Assembly (NCBI RefSeq): GCF_028609805.1
Contig: NZ_CP063189.1
Span: 992,001-1,056,000 of the forward strand
Direction: 5' to 3'
DNA length: 64,000 nucleotides
From: Corynebacterium massiliense DSM 45435
GTDB taxonomy: Bacteria > Actinomycetota > Actinomycetes > Mycobacteriales > Mycobacteriaceae
Position numbers and translations under genes: made by a program. Under the pieces are notes generated by a model. The model was not told the DNA's origin and ran no database searches. It saw only the letters and a list, made by a program, of their open reading frames with translations. This document shows positions 44,890 through 55,486 of this stretch, in pieces (position 1 is the stretch's first letter; every line of letters starts with the position of its first letter).

Positions 44890-45180
44890 CGAGGCAAAAT
44901 CCTAGCACTCGGCCCCAGAGGAATTAGGGGAAAGTGTTTGCCCGCATAGCTGCGAGTATGTATGATTTGCTGAGCGTGTCTATGCCCTTTCGGCACTTAC
45001 GGTCGCAATAGGAGGGCCGTTGTGCCCGCGGGGTGGGATCGATTCCTCGACTTGTCGGCCGGTGGCGTCGCTGCAGTAGCGGTGGCGTGCGCAGCAAGGC
45101 CGTCGGAAGTTCGCGCAATCGAGAGACATGCACCTGTCCATTTTCGATCTCCTATACGCAATTCGGAGCAACATAAAAAT
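44890..45180 (+). promoter_or_regulatory. rpsA upstream region, about 290 bases
   Basis: Contains no gene I can support; the plus frame open from 45022 into rpsA reads MPAGWDRFLDLSAGGVAAVA, unlike any S1 start. A leader transcript with a regulatory role is possible since S1 is autoregulated in other bacteria, but no defined motif was seen. Runs AT-rich just before the start (CAACATAAAAAT), with no clear ribosome-binding site, as expected for S1. Confidence 0.4.
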
Positions 45181-46638
45181 ATGCCCACTTCCAACACCCC
45201 TCAGGTAGCGATCAACGACATCGGTACCGCTGAGGACTTCCTCGCAGCGGTCGACCAGACCATCAAGTACTTCAACGACGGCGACATCGTGTCCGGCACC
45301 GTCGTCAAGGTCGACCACGACGAGGTTCTGCTCGACATCGGCTTCAAGACCGAAGGCGTCATCCCGACCCGCGAGCTGTCCATCAAGCACGACGTCGACC
45401 CGGACGAGGTCGTCGAGGTCGGCGATGAGATTGACGCGCTTGTTCTCACCAAGGAGGACAAGGAAGGCCGCTTGATCCTGTCCAAGAAGCGCGCCCAGTA
45501 CGAGCGCGCCTGGGGCACCATCGAGGATCTCCAGGAGCGCGACGAGCCGGTCACCGGTACCGTCATCGAGGTCGTCAAGGGCGGCCTCATCCTGGACATC
45601 GGTCTGCGCGGCTTCCTGCCGGCATCGCTGGTTGAGATGCGCCGCGTCCGCGACCTGGAACCGTACGTCGGCCAGGAGCTCGAGGCGAAGATCATCGAGC
45701 TGGACAAGCACCGCAACAACGTCGTGCTGTCCCGACGCGCCTACCTCGAGCAGACCCAGTCCGAGGTCCGCTCCGAGTTCCTGCACCAGCTGCAGAAGGG
45801 TCAGGTCCGCAAGGGCGTTGTGTCCTCCATCGTCAACTTCGGTGCCTTCGTGGACCTGGGCGGTGTCGACGGCCTGGTGCACGTCTCCGAGCTGTCCTGG
45901 AAGCACATCGACCACCCGTCCGAGGTTGTCACCGTGGGCGACGAGGTCACCGTCGAGGTTCTCGACGTCGACCTGGACCGCGAGCGCGTGTCCCTGTCCC
46001 TGAAGGCCACCCAGGAAGATCCGTGGCGCGTCTTCGCCCGCACCCACGCTGTGGGTCAGATCGTCCCGGGCAAGGTCACCAAGCTCGTCCCGTTCGGCGC
46101 GTTCGTCCGCGTCGAGGAGGGCATCGAGGGCCTGGTTCACATCTCCGAGCTGGCGCAGCGCCACGTCGAGGTCCCGGACCAGGTTGTCAACGTCGGCGAA
46201 GAGATCATGGTCAAGGTCATCGACATCGACCTCGAGCGTCGTCGCATCTCCCTGTCCATCAAGCAGGCCGACGAGGACTACACCGAGGAGTTCGATCCGT
46301 CGAAGTACGGCATGGCCGACTCCTACGACGAGCAGGGCAACTACGTCTTCCCGGAGGGCTTCGACCCGGAGACCAACGAGTGGCTCGAGGGCTACGACGA
46401 GCAGCGCCAGGAGTGGGAGGCACGCTACGCCGAGTCCGAGCGTCGCTTCCAGCTCCACTCCGAGCAGATCCAGCGCCACCGCGAAGCAGCCGCCGAGGCT
46501 GCCGAGGCCGGCGAGGACGCCAACTTCTCCTCCGAGTCGCAGGACGCAGCTCCGGCGTCCAGCACCACCGAGGAGGCTGGCTCCCTGGCTTCCGACGAGC
46601 AGCTGGCTAAGCTGCGCGACAAGCTGGCCGGCAACTAA
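45181..46638 (+). CDS. rpsA: 30S ribosomal protein S1
   Basis: 485 residues, four S1 OB-fold repeats: about 35-105 (GDIVSGTVVKVDHDEVLLDI), 120-190 (GTVIEVVKGGLILDIGLRGF), 205-275 (GVVSSIVNFGAFVDLGGVDG) and 290-360 (GKVTKLVPFGAFVRVEEGIEG), then an acidic, low-complexity tail. Actinobacterial S1 has four repeats, so length is normal. It helps mRNA binding by the 30S subunit. Start ATG 45181. Terminator at 46664. Confidence 0.96.
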   Translation: MPTSNTPQVAINDIGTAEDFLAAVDQTIKYFNDGDIVSGTVVKVDHDEVLLDIGFKTEGVIPTRELSIKHDVDPDEVVEVGDEIDALVLTKEDKEGRLILSKKRAQYERAWGTIEDLQERDEPVTGTVIEVVKGGLILDIGLRGFLPASLVEMRRVRDLEPYVGQELEAKIIELDKHRNNVVLSRRAYLEQTQSEVRSEFLHQLQKGQVRKGVVSSIVNFGAFVDLGGVDGLVHVSELSWKHIDHPSEVVTVGDEVTVEVLDVDLDRERVSLSLKATQEDPWRVFARTHAVGQIVPGKVTKLVPFGAFVRVEEGIEGLVHISELAQRHVEVPDQVVNVGEEIMVKVIDIDLERRRISLSIKQADEDYTEEFDPSKYGMADSYDEQGNYVFPEGFDPETNEWLEGYDEQRQEWEARYAESERRFQLHSEQIQRHREAAAEAAEAGEDANFSSESQDAAPASSTTEEAGSLASDEQLAKLRDKLAGN

Positions 46639-46663
46639 GCCACACTAGCTTCTCGCTGAAATA

Positions 46664-46694
46664 GACCCCGGCACATGAGTTGCCGGGGTCTTTT
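46664..46694 (+). terminator. rpsA terminator
   Basis: Perfect stem GACCCCGGCA / TGCCGGGGTC with a 7-base loop, followed by TTTTCG. Confidence 0.92.
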
Positions 46695-46819
46695 CGCGTT
46701 TTCGCCTGCAACAACCTCGGCGGAGGTTTGTCTGGCTAAATTCGCCCGCGATACACTCCCACCCGTAACCAGCTGCCGGGGCATGTCGGCGGCGCGTAGC
46801 TACAAGAGGGAGAAAAGTC

Positions 46820-48898
46820 GTGGCGTCGACTAAAGACACTGCGCAACACATCGTCGAGCACCTGGGCGGGGCGGAGAACATCACGTCGCTGACCCACTGC
46901 GCGACGCGCCTGCGCTTCCAACTGCGTGATTCGTCGAGCGTGGATAAGGACGCGCTGGACCAAGACCCAGCGGTGCTGGGCACCGTGCCGCAGGGCGCGC
47001 ACGGTTACCAGGTCGTCATGGGCGGCGGGGTAGCGGAGTACTACAACGAGATCATCAAGCTACCCGGAGTGAACGCGAGCGCCGAGGGGCGCAACGCGGA
47101 CAGTGGGAAGAAGAACTACGACGGCGTGCGCGGCAAGTACGGCTGGGTCGACTACGCCTTCGAGTTCCTCTCGGATACCTTCCGGCCGGTGCTGTGGGCT
47201 CTGCTGGGCGCCTCGCTCATCATTATGTTGCTGGTGCTGGCAGACACCGTCGGTATCCAGGACTTCCGCGCGGACGTGGACACTCAACCGCCGCTGTTCC
47301 AGCTCGCGCACGCGATGTACCAGTCCGTGTTCTACTTCCTGCCCATCTTCGTCGGCGCCACGGCGGCGCAGAAGCTGGGCGCCAACATGTGGGTCTCGGC
47401 CGCCATCCCGGCTGCGCTGCTCACTCAGGAGTTCATGAGCATGGGCGAGCGTGGAGATGTCCTCGACGTCTCCGGCGTCCCGCTCGTCATCAACGAGTAC
47501 GGCGGCCAGGTCTTCCCGCCGATCCTCGCAGCAATTGGCCTGTACTTCGTGGAGAAGGCGCTGAAGAAGATCATCCCGAACGCCGTGCACATGGTGTTCG
47601 TGCCCTTCTTCTCGCTGCTGATTATGATCCCGGCGACAGCGTTCCTGCTCGGTCCGTTCGGCATCGGCGTGGGCAACGCCATTTCTTCCGCGCTGTACGC
47701 CATCAACGACTTCTCGCCGTTTGTCCTGGCCATCGTCATCCCGTTGCTTTACCCGTTCCTGGTGCCGATGGGCCTGCACTGGCCGCTCAACGTCATCATG
47801 ATCCAGAACATCGCGGTCTACGGCTACGACTTTATCCAGGGCCCGATGGGGGCCTGGAACTTCGCCTGCTTCGGCGTCGTGGCCGGCGTCATGATCATCT
47901 CCCTGCGCGAGAAGAACCAGCAGATGACGCAGGTGTCCGTGGGCGCGTTCGCCGCCGGCATCTTCGGCGGAATTTCCGAGCCGTCGCTCTACGGCATTCT
48001 GCTGCGCTTCCGCCGCTCCTACTACCGCCTGCTGCCGGGCTGTGCGCTCGGCGGTGTGGTCATGGGGCTTTTCGACGTCAAGGCCAACGCCTTCGTCTTC
48101 ACCTCCGCGCTCACCATCAACGCCTTCGATCCGTGGAGCGGCTATGCCATTGGCGTGCTCGTGGCTTTCACCACCTCGCTGCTGCTCACCCTCTTCTTCG
48201 GCTACCGCACCGCTGAGGAGAAGGAGGAGGCCCAGCGCCTCATCGCCGAACGCCGGGAAGCAGAACGCAGGGAGGCTTCGCGTGACGATGCCGCGCTTGA
48301 CGATGCCCACCGCACCGTCGAGGACGCCGGCACCGCTGAGCCGGGCGACCGGAAGGCGAGCGACGCGGCGCAGGGCAGCGCTAGCGCACCGGTAGCGGCG
48401 TCCGCGGCCACGACGGCGACGGCTGGCGCGGGGGTGGAATCCGGCGTGGTGGAGCTCGACTCGCCGCTCGCCGGCCACGCGGTGCCGCTGAGCGAGGTGC
48501 CGGACCCAATTTTCGCCGGCGCCAAGCTGGGCGAGGGTGTGGCGGTGCAACCGACGGGCACGACGGTGTACGCGCCGGCTGACGGCAAGGTGCTCACCGT
48601 GCAGAAGTCGGGGCACGCGGTGGGCCTCAACTTGGACAACGGCGTCCAGCTGCTCATCCACGTCGGTATCGACACCGTCGAGCTCGGCGGCGAAGGTTTT
48701 ACCGTCCATGTGGACAAGAAGCAGCGCGTTTCCGCCGGCGACAAGCTCATAAGCTTCGACCCGGAGTTCATCACCGCCCGCGGTTACAACCTCATCACCC
48801 CGGTCGTGGTCACCAACTCCGCGAAGTGTGCCGGCGTGGATGCTGTCGAGGGCGAGGTCACCCCGTCCGATACGCTGCTGCGCGTGTTCGGAAAGTAA
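46820..48898 (+). CDS. ptsG: PTS glucose-specific EIIBCA component
   Basis: 692 residues in EIIB-EIIC-EIIA order. EIIB with phosphocysteine in SLTHCATRLRFQLRD (Cys near residue 30), EIIC of the glucose family with about ten membrane spans from residue 120 (RPVLWALLGASLIIMLLVLA) to 470, an alanine/threonine-rich linker at about 500-540, and EIIA with HAVGLNLDNGVQLLIHVGID (phosphohistidine near 614). High resemblance to C. glutamicum PtsG in segments such as MVFVPFFSLLIMIPATAFLL. Imports and phosphorylates glucose. GTG start at 46820 after GAGGGAGAAAA. Single-gene unit; upstream operators (SugR or GlxR type) were not identified. Confidence 0.93.
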   Translation: MASTKDTAQHIVEHLGGAENITSLTHCATRLRFQLRDSSSVDKDALDQDPAVLGTVPQGAHGYQVVMGGGVAEYYNEIIKLPGVNASAEGRNADSGKKNYDGVRGKYGWVDYAFEFLSDTFRPVLWALLGASLIIMLLVLADTVGIQDFRADVDTQPPLFQLAHAMYQSVFYFLPIFVGATAAQKLGANMWVSAAIPAALLTQEFMSMGERGDVLDVSGVPLVINEYGGQVFPPILAAIGLYFVEKALKKIIPNAVHMVFVPFFSLLIMIPATAFLLGPFGIGVGNAISSALYAINDFSPFVLAIVIPLLYPFLVPMGLHWPLNVIMIQNIAVYGYDFIQGPMGAWNFACFGVVAGVMIISLREKNQQMTQVSVGAFAAGIFGGISEPSLYGILLRFRRSYYRLLPGCALGGVVMGLFDVKANAFVFTSALTINAFDPWSGYAIGVLVAFTTSLLLTLFFGYRTAEEKEEAQRLIAERREAERREASRDDAALDDAHRTVEDAGTAEPGDRKASDAAQGSASAPVAASAATTATAGAGVESGVVELDSPLAGHAVPLSEVPDPIFAGAKLGEGVAVQPTGTTVYAPADGKVLTVQKSGHAVGLNLDNGVQLLIHVGIDTVELGGEGFTVHVDKKQRVSAGDKLISFDPEFITARGYNLITPVVVTNSAKCAGVDAVEGEVTPSDTLLRVFGK

Positions 48899-48940
48899 AC
48901 GTGCAGAACTAGTCGCGCCGAAGCAGTTATCCTCTGGGGC

Positions 48941-49531
48941 ATGCGACTCATTGGGCTGACAGGCGGCATCGGCAGCGGAAAGTCCACGGTGGCCGCGCTC
49001 TTCGCGGAGCGTGGCATCCCGGTGGTGGATGCGGACGCGATTGCGCGGGACATCGTCAAGCCGGGTGAGCCGGCGTTGGCCGAGCTTGCCGATGCGTTCG
49101 GTGCCGACATCCTCGATTCTTCCGGCGCCCTCAAGCGCGGGCTTTTGGCCGAGCGGGCCTTCGCCGACACGGAAAGCACGCAGCGCCTCAACGAAATCAC
49201 CCACCCGCGCATCCACCAGGTCACCCAAAAGCGCTTCCAGACCGCGCGCGAGGCGGGGGAGAAGGCGGTGGTCTACGACATGCCGCTGCTGGTGGACAAA
49301 GGCTTGGACAAGGACATGGACGTCACCGTGGTGGTCGACGTCGATGTGGACGAGCGCGTGCGGCGCCTAGTGGCCTCGCGCGGGCTGGACGAGGCGGACG
49401 CGCGGCGGCGCATCGCGCAACAAATCTCTGACGATAAGCGCCTCGCGGCGGCTGACTTCGTCATCGACAACAACGGTCCGAAAAAAGACTTGGCGCCCCA
49501 AGTCGACGAGGTTCTCCGGCGCGTGCTGTAG
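48941..49531 (+). CDS. coaE: Dephospho-CoA kinase
   Basis: 196 residues, last step of CoA synthesis. P-loop GLTGGIGSGKSTVAALFAERG at the N-terminus, VVDADAIARDIV (substrate-binding Asp), and LLVDKGLDKDMDVTVVVDVD with the lid LVASRGLDEADARRRIAQQ. Length is that of the bare kinase; the C-terminal GrpB-like domain found in mycobacterial CoaE is absent. Confidence 0.94.
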   Translation: MRLIGLTGGIGSGKSTVAALFAERGIPVVDADAIARDIVKPGEPALAELADAFGADILDSSGALKRGLLAERAFADTESTQRLNEITHPRIHQVTQKRFQTAREAGEKAVVYDMPLLVDKGLDKDMDVTVVVDVDVDERVRRLVASRGLDEADARRRIAQQISDDKRLAAADFVIDNNGPKKDLAPQVDEVLRRVL

Positions 49532-49610
49532 CCAGGGTTCGCCTTAGCGTCGCCTAACATTCACCTCGCGTATCGGGGCCGTTAACTTCCGGTGCCTACC
49601 GTTGCCGCCT

Positions 49611-49973
49611 ATGGGCACATGGGGTGTCGGGCCGTTTGATAATCACCGGGCCCGCGAGATTGTCGATGCCGTGCGGACGGGCACGTTCGACTTCGACGTG
49701 TTCCGGGAGACCTGTGCCGACGACGACCTCGATGCCGACGAGGCCGAGGCCATTATCGCACTCGGGGCTTTGGCCACCGCGCCCCAGGAGGATCTGCCAC
49801 CGGGGATCGCCGCGGCGCGGATGCGCTGCCTATTTACGGACAACCGCCGCCTGTGGCTGCGCCACCGGATAGAAAAAGCCATCGACCCGGACAATTCGAC
49901 CATCTACGCGCTGTGGGAGGCCACGGGCGAGCTGGACAACTGGGTGAAGACTGCGCGGGCCGTCCTGCCGTAG
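49611..49973 (+). CDS. DUF4259-family protein
   Basis: 120 residues. [20 protein letters not shown] at the N-terminus is the family mark (MG-W-GPFDND-A-D). Acidic and helical, no catalytic motif known. ATG 49611 was preferred to the 49602 frame start because the family begins at MG-W. Ten bases ahead of uvrB. Confidence 0.8.
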   Translation: MGTWGVGPFDNHRAREIVDAVRTGTFDFDVFRETCADDDLDADEAEAIIALGALATAPQEDLPPGIAAARMRCLFTDNRRLWLRHRIEKAIDPDNSTIYALWEATGELDNWVKTARAVLP

Positions 49974-49983
49974 ACTGGCCGGC

Positions 49984-52092
49984 ATGGCTTTTGCAGCGGA
50001 GCACCCTGTTTTATCGGAATCCGAGCACCGCCCCGTCAGCGAGATCGAGCGCACGGGCGGCGATTTCAAGGTTGAGTCGGAATTCGAACCGGCCGGCGAC
50101 CAGCCGACGGCGATCGCGGAGCTCGACCGCCGGTTGGACGCGGGCGAGTCCGACGTCGTGCTCATGGGCGCGACGGGTACGGGCAAGTCGGCGACGGCGG
50201 CGTGGCTCATCGAAAAGCAGCAGCGCCCCACGTTGGTGATGGCGCCGAACAAGACCCTGGCCGCCCAGCTGGCTAACGAGCTGCGCCAGCTGCTGCCGCA
50301 CAACGCGGTCGAGTACTTTGTCAGCTACTACGACTACTACCAACCCGAGGCGTATATCGCGCAGACGGACACTTACATTGAGAAGGACTCGTCCATCAAC
50401 GACGACGTGGAGCGCCTGCGCCACTCCGCCACCTCGGCGCTGTTGTCACGCCGTGACGTCGTGGTGGTCTCCTCGGTCTCCTGCATTTACGGCCTGGGCA
50501 CACCGCAGTCCTACCTGGACCGCTCGGTGCTGCTCAAGGTGGACGACGAGGTCGAACGCGACCGTTTCCTCCGCCTTTTGGTGGACATCCAGTACGAGCG
50601 CAACGACGTCGGGTTCACCCGCGGCACGTTCCGCGTCAAGGGCGACACGGTGGATATCATCCCGGCCTACGAGGAACGCGCGGTGCGCATCGAGTTCTTC
50701 GGCGACGACGTCGACGCGCTCTACTACATCCACCCGGTGACCGGGAACGTCATCGAGCAGGTTGACGAGCTGCGCATCTTCCCGGCGACGCACTACGTGG
50801 CCGGCCCCGAGCGCATGGCCAAGGCCATCCAGGACATCAAGGACGAGCTGGCGGAGCGCCTGGAGGACTTGGAAAACCGCGGGAAACTCCTCGAGGCGCA
50901 GCGCCTGCGCATGCGCACCGAGTACGACCTGGAGATGATCGAGCAGGTCGGGTTCTGCTCCGGCATCGAGAACTACTCCCGGCACGTTGACGGCCGCCCG
51001 GCCGGATCTGCGCCGGCAACGCTCATGGACTACTTCCCGGAAGACTTCCTCACCATTATCGATGAGTCGCACGTGACGGTGCCGCAGATCGGCGGCATGT
51101 TTGAAGGCGACATGTCGCGTAAGCGCAACTTGGTGGAGTTCGGCTTCCGGCTGCCCAGCGCGATGGACAACCGACCGTTGACCTTCGACGAGTTTGAAAA
51201 GCGCGTCGGCCAGACCGTCTACATGTCCGCGACACCGGGCGATTACGAGCTGACCGCGTCCGGCGGCGAGTTCGTCGAGCAGGTCATTCGCCCGACCGGG
51301 CTGGTCGACCCGAAGGTCACGGTCAAGCCGACGAAGGGCCAGATTGACGATCTCATCGACCAGGTGCGCGAGCGCACGGAGAAGAACGAGCGCGTGCTGG
51401 TGACCACCCTGACCAAGCGCATGGCCGAGGATCTCACGGACTACCTGATGGAAAACGGGATCAAGGTGCGCTACCTGCACTCGGACATCGACACGCTGCA
51501 GCGCGTGGAGTTGCTCCGCCAGCTGCGGCAGGGCGAATACGACGTCTTGGTGGGCATCAACCTCCTGCGCGAGGGCCTGGATCTCCCGGAGGTTTCGCTC
51601 GTGGCCATCCTGGATGCCGACAAGGAGGGCTTTTTGCGCTCGACCACCTCGCTCATCCAGACCATTGGACGTGCGGCCCGTAACGTCTCCGGCGAGGTCA
51701 TCATGTACGCAGATGAGATCACCGAGTCGATGCGCAACGCCATCGATGAGACCGAGCGGCGCCGCGAGAAGCAGATCGCGTACAACGAGGAACACGGCAT
51801 TGACCCGCAGCCGTTGCGGAAGAAGATCGCCGATATCCTCGACCAGGTTTACGAGGACCAGGACGGTGACTCTGACAAGGACGGCACGCGCGACGGCGAC
51901 CCGGCTGCGTTGGTCGAGCGCCCCGACGTGTCTTCCATGGCCGCGGACGAGGTGCAGGCGCTTATCGATGATCTGACCAAGCAAATGGGCGACGCCGCCC
52001 GCGAGCTGAAGTTCGAGCTGGCGGGCCGGCTGCGCGACGAGATCGCCGACTTGAAGAAGGAAAAGCGCGGGCTGGAAGAAGCAGGCATCTAG
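49984..52092 (+). CDS. uvrB: Excinuclease ABC subunit B
   Basis: 702-residue UvrB. Walker [15 protein letters not shown] near residue 60, beta-hairpin region [17 protein letters not shown], the [17 protein letters not shown] motif, helicase motifs V and VI ([23 protein letters not shown]), and a C-terminal UVR motif ([24 protein letters not shown]). Nucleotide-excision repair with UvrA, which is 5 kb downstream. About 30 residues before the core ([15 protein letters not shown]) are lineage-specific; a later start at the [14 protein letters not shown] segment is possible. Confidence 0.97.
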   Translation: MAFAAEHPVLSESEHRPVSEIERTGGDFKVESEFEPAGDQPTAIAELDRRLDAGESDVVLMGATGTGKSATAAWLIEKQQRPTLVMAPNKTLAAQLANELRQLLPHNAVEYFVSYYDYYQPEAYIAQTDTYIEKDSSINDDVERLRHSATSALLSRRDVVVVSSVSCIYGLGTPQSYLDRSVLLKVDDEVERDRFLRLLVDIQYERNDVGFTRGTFRVKGDTVDIIPAYEERAVRIEFFGDDVDALYYIHPVTGNVIEQVDELRIFPATHYVAGPERMAKAIQDIKDELAERLEDLENRGKLLEAQRLRMRTEYDLEMIEQVGFCSGIENYSRHVDGRPAGSAPATLMDYFPEDFLTIIDESHVTVPQIGGMFEGDMSRKRNLVEFGFRLPSAMDNRPLTFDEFEKRVGQTVYMSATPGDYELTASGGEFVEQVIRPTGLVDPKVTVKPTKGQIDDLIDQVRERTEKNERVLVTTLTKRMAEDLTDYLMENGIKVRYLHSDIDTLQRVELLRQLRQGEYDVLVGINLLREGLDLPEVSLVAILDADKEGFLRSTTSLIQTIGRAARNVSGEVIMYADEITESMRNAIDETERRREKQIAYNEEHGIDPQPLRKKIADILDQVYEDQDGDSDKDGTRDGDPAALVERPDVSSMAADEVQALIDDLTKQMGDAARELKFELAGRLRDEIADLKKEKRGLEEAGI

Positions 52093-52121
52093 CCCGCGGG
52101 CGGGGATCTAGACTGGGACAC

Positions 52122-52571
52122 ATGCTTCACTACGACGTCATTGCGGTTGGTACCGACGGGTCGGACGGCGCGCAAAAGGCGGTGCGCACCGCCGCCAGCA
52201 TGGCCCGCGCCTACCAGGCCAAGCTCATCATCGTCACGGCGTTCTACACGCACCACGGCGGCGTGTTCGGCGCCCACTCCAGCGAGACCGACAAGCTGCC
52301 GATCGTCAGCGAAGAGTCCGCCGAGTCGTATTTGGACGCGGCGGTGAAAATCGCCGCTGAGGAAGGTGCGGACAAGGTGGAGGTTATCCCTAAATCGGGT
52401 GATCCCGTCCATGCGCTCATGGAAGTCGGCGAGGAGCACGACGTGGACGTGTTTGTCGTGGGTAACCGCGGTATTAACTCGCTGTCGGGGCGTGTTTTCG
52501 GCTCCGTGTCCACGGAGCTGATGCGCAAAGTGCACTGTGACGTAGTGGTTGTGAACACAACGCAGCAATAA
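52122..52571 (+). CDS. Universal stress protein, copy 1
   Basis: 149 residues, single Usp domain: IAVGTDGSDGAQKAVRTAAS at the N-terminus and the ATP-binding VVGNRGINSLSGRVFGSVS (G-2x-G-9x-G-S pattern) near 115-135. Paralogue of the next gene; the two share the ATP-loop almost exactly. Separate promoters are likely, given a 89-base gap. Confidence 0.92.
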   Translation: MLHYDVIAVGTDGSDGAQKAVRTAASMARAYQAKLIIVTAFYTHHGGVFGAHSSETDKLPIVSEESAESYLDAAVKIAAEEGADKVEVIPKSGDPVHALMEVGEEHDVDVFVVGNRGINSLSGRVFGSVSTELMRKVHCDVVVVNTTQQ

Positions 52572-52660
52572 ATGGCGATCCAGCTGCTAAAATAAAGCAT
52601 CGCTGTAACAGTATTTTTCTGAAGACGAGGGAATGAATTTCCCTGGAAAGGGCACATACC

Positions 52661-53101
52661 ATGAGCGATTACAACAAGATTGTCGTCGGTACGGATGGTT
52701 CCAAGTCCTCCCTGCTCGCCGTCGAACGCGCCGCGCGCATCGCGGGGGCTTTCGACGCCACTCTCGTCATTGGTTGCGCCTACTACGAAAACAAGGAGCA
52801 GGCCTCCAAGACCCTGCGTCAGGACACCGTGACCATCCTCGGCGACGAGAAGGCGGAGGCCAACCTGCAGTCGGCCCGCGAGCACGCCGAGAAGTTCGGT
52901 GCGAAGAACATCGAGACCGCCGTGCGCCCGGGCACCCCGGTGCAGGCCCTCATGGACATCGTCAAGGACAACAACGCGGAGCTGCTCGTCGTGGGTAACC
53001 GCGGCATCAACTCCCTGACCGGCCGCCTGCTCGGCTCGGTCCCGGCGGACGTCGCCCGTCAGTCCGACTGCGACGTGATGATCGTGCACACCGTCAGCTA
53101 A
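52661..53101 (+). CDS. Universal stress protein, copy 2
   Basis: 146 residues, single Usp domain with IVVGTDGSKSSLLAVERAAR and VVGNRGINSLTGRLLGSVP. The gap before it is AT-rich (ATAAAGCATCGCTGTAACAG) and may hold a stress-responsive promoter. AGGGCAC... precedes ATG 52661. Ends eight bases inside the convergent HelD gene. Confidence 0.92.
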   Translation: MSDYNKIVVGTDGSKSSLLAVERAARIAGAFDATLVIGCAYYENKEQASKTLRQDTVTILGDEKAEANLQSAREHAEKFGAKNIETAVRPGTPVQALMDIVKDNNAELLVVGNRGINSLTGRLLGSVPADVARQSDCDVMIVHTVS

Positions 53102-55382
53102 CTGCTGACTCCAGCTCGACGTCAGTCGGCCATGTGCCGACGACGGTGAGCGTCTGCGTCGCCCGCGTGATGGCGACGTAGAGGTTATGGAGCCCCTGCG
53201 GAGATCCGGCGAGGATCTCCCGGGGCTCTTTTAGTGTCACGTGGTCGAACTCGAGCCCCTTCATCTCCTCGACGTTGGCGGCGTCAATCACCGCGTGCAA
53301 GCGGCCGTCGGCGTCGGTGAATGTTCCCTCTCGGTCGGGGTCTTCTGCGGTTTCCGGAACGGCGTCCACAAAGCGCACCGGGTCGCCGTCGCGCACGGAC
53401 ACCGCCGGCGTGGCCTCCGGGTCGATGAGCTCGAGCAGGTGGTTCGCCACGTCGACGATGGGCTGCGGGGTGCGGTAATTGACGGTGAGCTCGTGGTGAC
53501 GAAAGCGCGCGCCGACGAAGGGCTCCAGCGTTTCTGCCCAGTCATCTACGCCGGCGGGGGCGCCGGTCTGCGCGGTATCACCAACAAGGGTCATCCACCG
53601 CGACGGGCTGCGCCGGAAGACCATGCGCCACTCCATGGGGCTGAGCTCCTGTGCCTCATCGACAATGACGTGCCCGTAGGCCCAGGTATGGTCGGCCCGC
53701 GCGCGTTGGGCGGTGGTGCGCGTATCGCGCGCCTCCTGGCGCCGTGCCAGGGCCTCCGGGTCGATGACGTCGTGGGCGGAGAGGATCTCCGCCTCGAAGG
53801 TGTCGTCGTCGTTGTCCGTGGACTCCGACGACGCCAGGACGTCCAGGGCTTCCTCCGCTTCCGCGACACGCTCGCGCCACTCGGCGTCGGCCGCCGCCTG
53901 CTCGGCATCGGGGTCGGGCATGCCCACCAGCTGTGCGAGCTCGTCGAGCAGCGCCGCGTCCGCGGGCGTCCAGGCGGCGCCGACGGGACGGTAGAGCGCC
54001 TCGCGCGTCTCGTCGTCGTAGGCGTGGGCGGCGCGGGCGATGGCATCCCGGTCGCTAAGAAGATCGGCGAGGACGCCGTGCGGGGTGAGGTGGGGCCACC
54101 AGTCATCGAGAAGCGCGGCAACGGCGGGGGAGGAGTCGATGTCGTCGTGGAGCTGGTCGACGTCGGCACGGGACAGCAGGTTCGCCCCACCGAGCGGGTC
54201 CGCGCCGATCGTGTCCGCGAGCTGGTGCGCGAGCTGATCCACGAGGTGTTCGGTAAACGCCAGGCGGGCGTCGTTGTGCGGCTTGCGCGACCGCCGCGCG
54301 CGGGTACGGGCGGCCTTGACCATGGCGGGGGTCACCTCGAGGTCTATTTGATCCACCGTGGCGGTAACGGCCTCGTCGGGGATTCGCTGTAGGTCGCGTA
54401 CGGCCTCGCGCAGGATCTCCACCATGGCCTCGGAGCCTTTAATTTCGCGCGCCAGCAGATCCTCGCGATGCGTGGGCGTGACCCCGGGGAACAGCTCGCC
54501 CACGGTGGATAGCACCACGCCGGTCTCGCCGAGCTCCGGCAGCACGCGGGAGATGTAGTCGAGAAAGGTCGTATTCGGCCCCAGGATGAGCACGCCGGTA
54601 GAGCCCAAACGCTCGCGGTAGTTGTACAAAAGGTAGGCAACGCGGTGGAGCGCAACGGCGGTCTTCCCGGTGCCTGGGCCGCCTTCGACCACCATGACGC
54701 CGCGGGTGCTATCGCGGATGATGTCGTCCTGCTCGCGCTGGATCGTCTCCACGATGCTGTGCATGTGGCCGGTGCGGGCGCTATCGAGCGCGGCGAGGAG
54801 GGCGGATTCGCCGCCCACGCCGTCGTCCGCTGCGCTCGGCGGTAAATCGGCGGCCGCGGGTTGGGCGCCGTGGGAGAGTACCTCGTCGCTCAAGCCCGTG
54901 ACTTCGCGCCCGGAGGTGCGAATGTGCCGCCGCACGGTCACGCCCTCCGGCTGGGCGGTCGTGGCCAGGTAGAACGGGCGCGCCATCGGCGCCCGCCAAT
55001 CCAACAGGAGGGTGCGGTAGTCGTCCGCGCGGTCGTCGATGCCCATGCGGCCGATGTAGCGCCGGTCGAGGCCCTCCGCGGTCGGGTTGTCCCCCGGGGC
55101 GTCGATGTCGATGCGGCCGAACACCAGCCCGACCTGCGCTAGGTTCAACCGGTCGAGCTTGGCTTGCAGCCCGTGGTACTCGGTCTCGCGGCGCACCAGC
55201 GCGTCGTCTTCCGGCGTGGCCGGATCGACGTCCTTCTGCACGTCCGCCAGGCGCTGTTGGGCGGCGGAGACTTCGTGGTCGAGGTGCGCGAAAAGCCCGT
55301 CGACGTAGCGCTGCTCGCGCGCGATCTCCGCGTCTTGATGGGCGGCCTCGGAGTCGGTGGCCGGGTGGCGAGCGTTAGACAT
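53094..55382 (-). CDS. HelD-type RNA polymerase-associated ATPase (UvrD-like helicase fold)
   Basis: 762 residues. N-terminal coiled coil (REQRYVDGLFAHLDHEVSAAQQRLADVQKD in pieces, about 15-70), then SF1 motifs: Walker A VVEGGPGTGKTAVALHRVAY near 245, VIVDEAQELSPMEWRMVF as Walker B, VGDTAQTGAPAG, NYRTPQPI, and a late VTRATQTLTVVG. The actinobacterial HelD/HelR group releases RNA polymerase from stalled or rifampicin-bound complexes; role inferred. An inserted acidic region (about 505-560) sits between the helicase halves. ATG 55382; the frame opens at 55430. Confidence 0.88.
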   Translation of the reverse strand: MSNARHPATDSEAAHQDAEIAREQRYVDGLFAHLDHEVSAAQQRLADVQKDVDPATPEDDALVRRETEYHGLQAKLDRLNLAQVGLVFGRIDIDAPGDNPTAEGLDRRYIGRMGIDDRADDYRTLLLDWRAPMARPFYLATTAQPEGVTVRRHIRTSGREVTGLSDEVLSHGAQPAAADLPPSAADDGVGGESALLAALDSARTGHMHSIVETIQREQDDIIRDSTRGVMVVEGGPGTGKTAVALHRVAYLLYNYRERLGSTGVLILGPNTTFLDYISRVLPELGETGVVLSTVGELFPGVTPTHREDLLAREIKGSEAMVEILREAVRDLQRIPDEAVTATVDQIDLEVTPAMVKAARTRARRSRKPHNDARLAFTEHLVDQLAHQLADTIGADPLGGANLLSRADVDQLHDDIDSSPAVAALLDDWWPHLTPHGVLADLLSDRDAIARAAHAYDDETREALYRPVGAAWTPADAALLDELAQLVGMPDPDAEQAAADAEWRERVAEAEEALDVLASSESTDNDDDTFEAEILSAHDVIDPEALARRQEARDTRTTAQRARADHTWAYGHVIVDEAQELSPMEWRMVFRRSPSRWMTLVGDTAQTGAPAGVDDWAETLEPFVGARFRHHELTVNYRTPQPIVDVANHLLELIDPEATPAVSVRDGDPVRFVDAVPETAEDPDREGTFTDADGRLHAVIDAANVEEMKGLEFDHVTLKEPREILAGSPQGLHNLYVAITRATQTLTVVGTWPTDVELESAVS

Positions 55383-55486
55383 CGAAGACAACCTCCGCGT
55401 ACTAGAAGGGTGTGTGCAAAAGCCGGACACCAGGGCAAAGAAAATGCGGCCCAGCTAAAAAGCTGAGCCGCTGATTGTAGCGCAGG

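Noticed and set aside
44980..46479. A 499-codon open frame opposite rpsA
   Set aside because: Repeated Asp/Val/Leu pattern mirrors the S1 repeats on the other strand; no start signal or family.
47060..49228. A 722-codon open frame on the minus strand opposite ptsG and coaE
   Set aside because: Translated sequence is rich in Gly/Arg/Val/Asp/His as expected from the reverse of high-GC coding DNA, has no family sequence, and lies opposite two confident genes.
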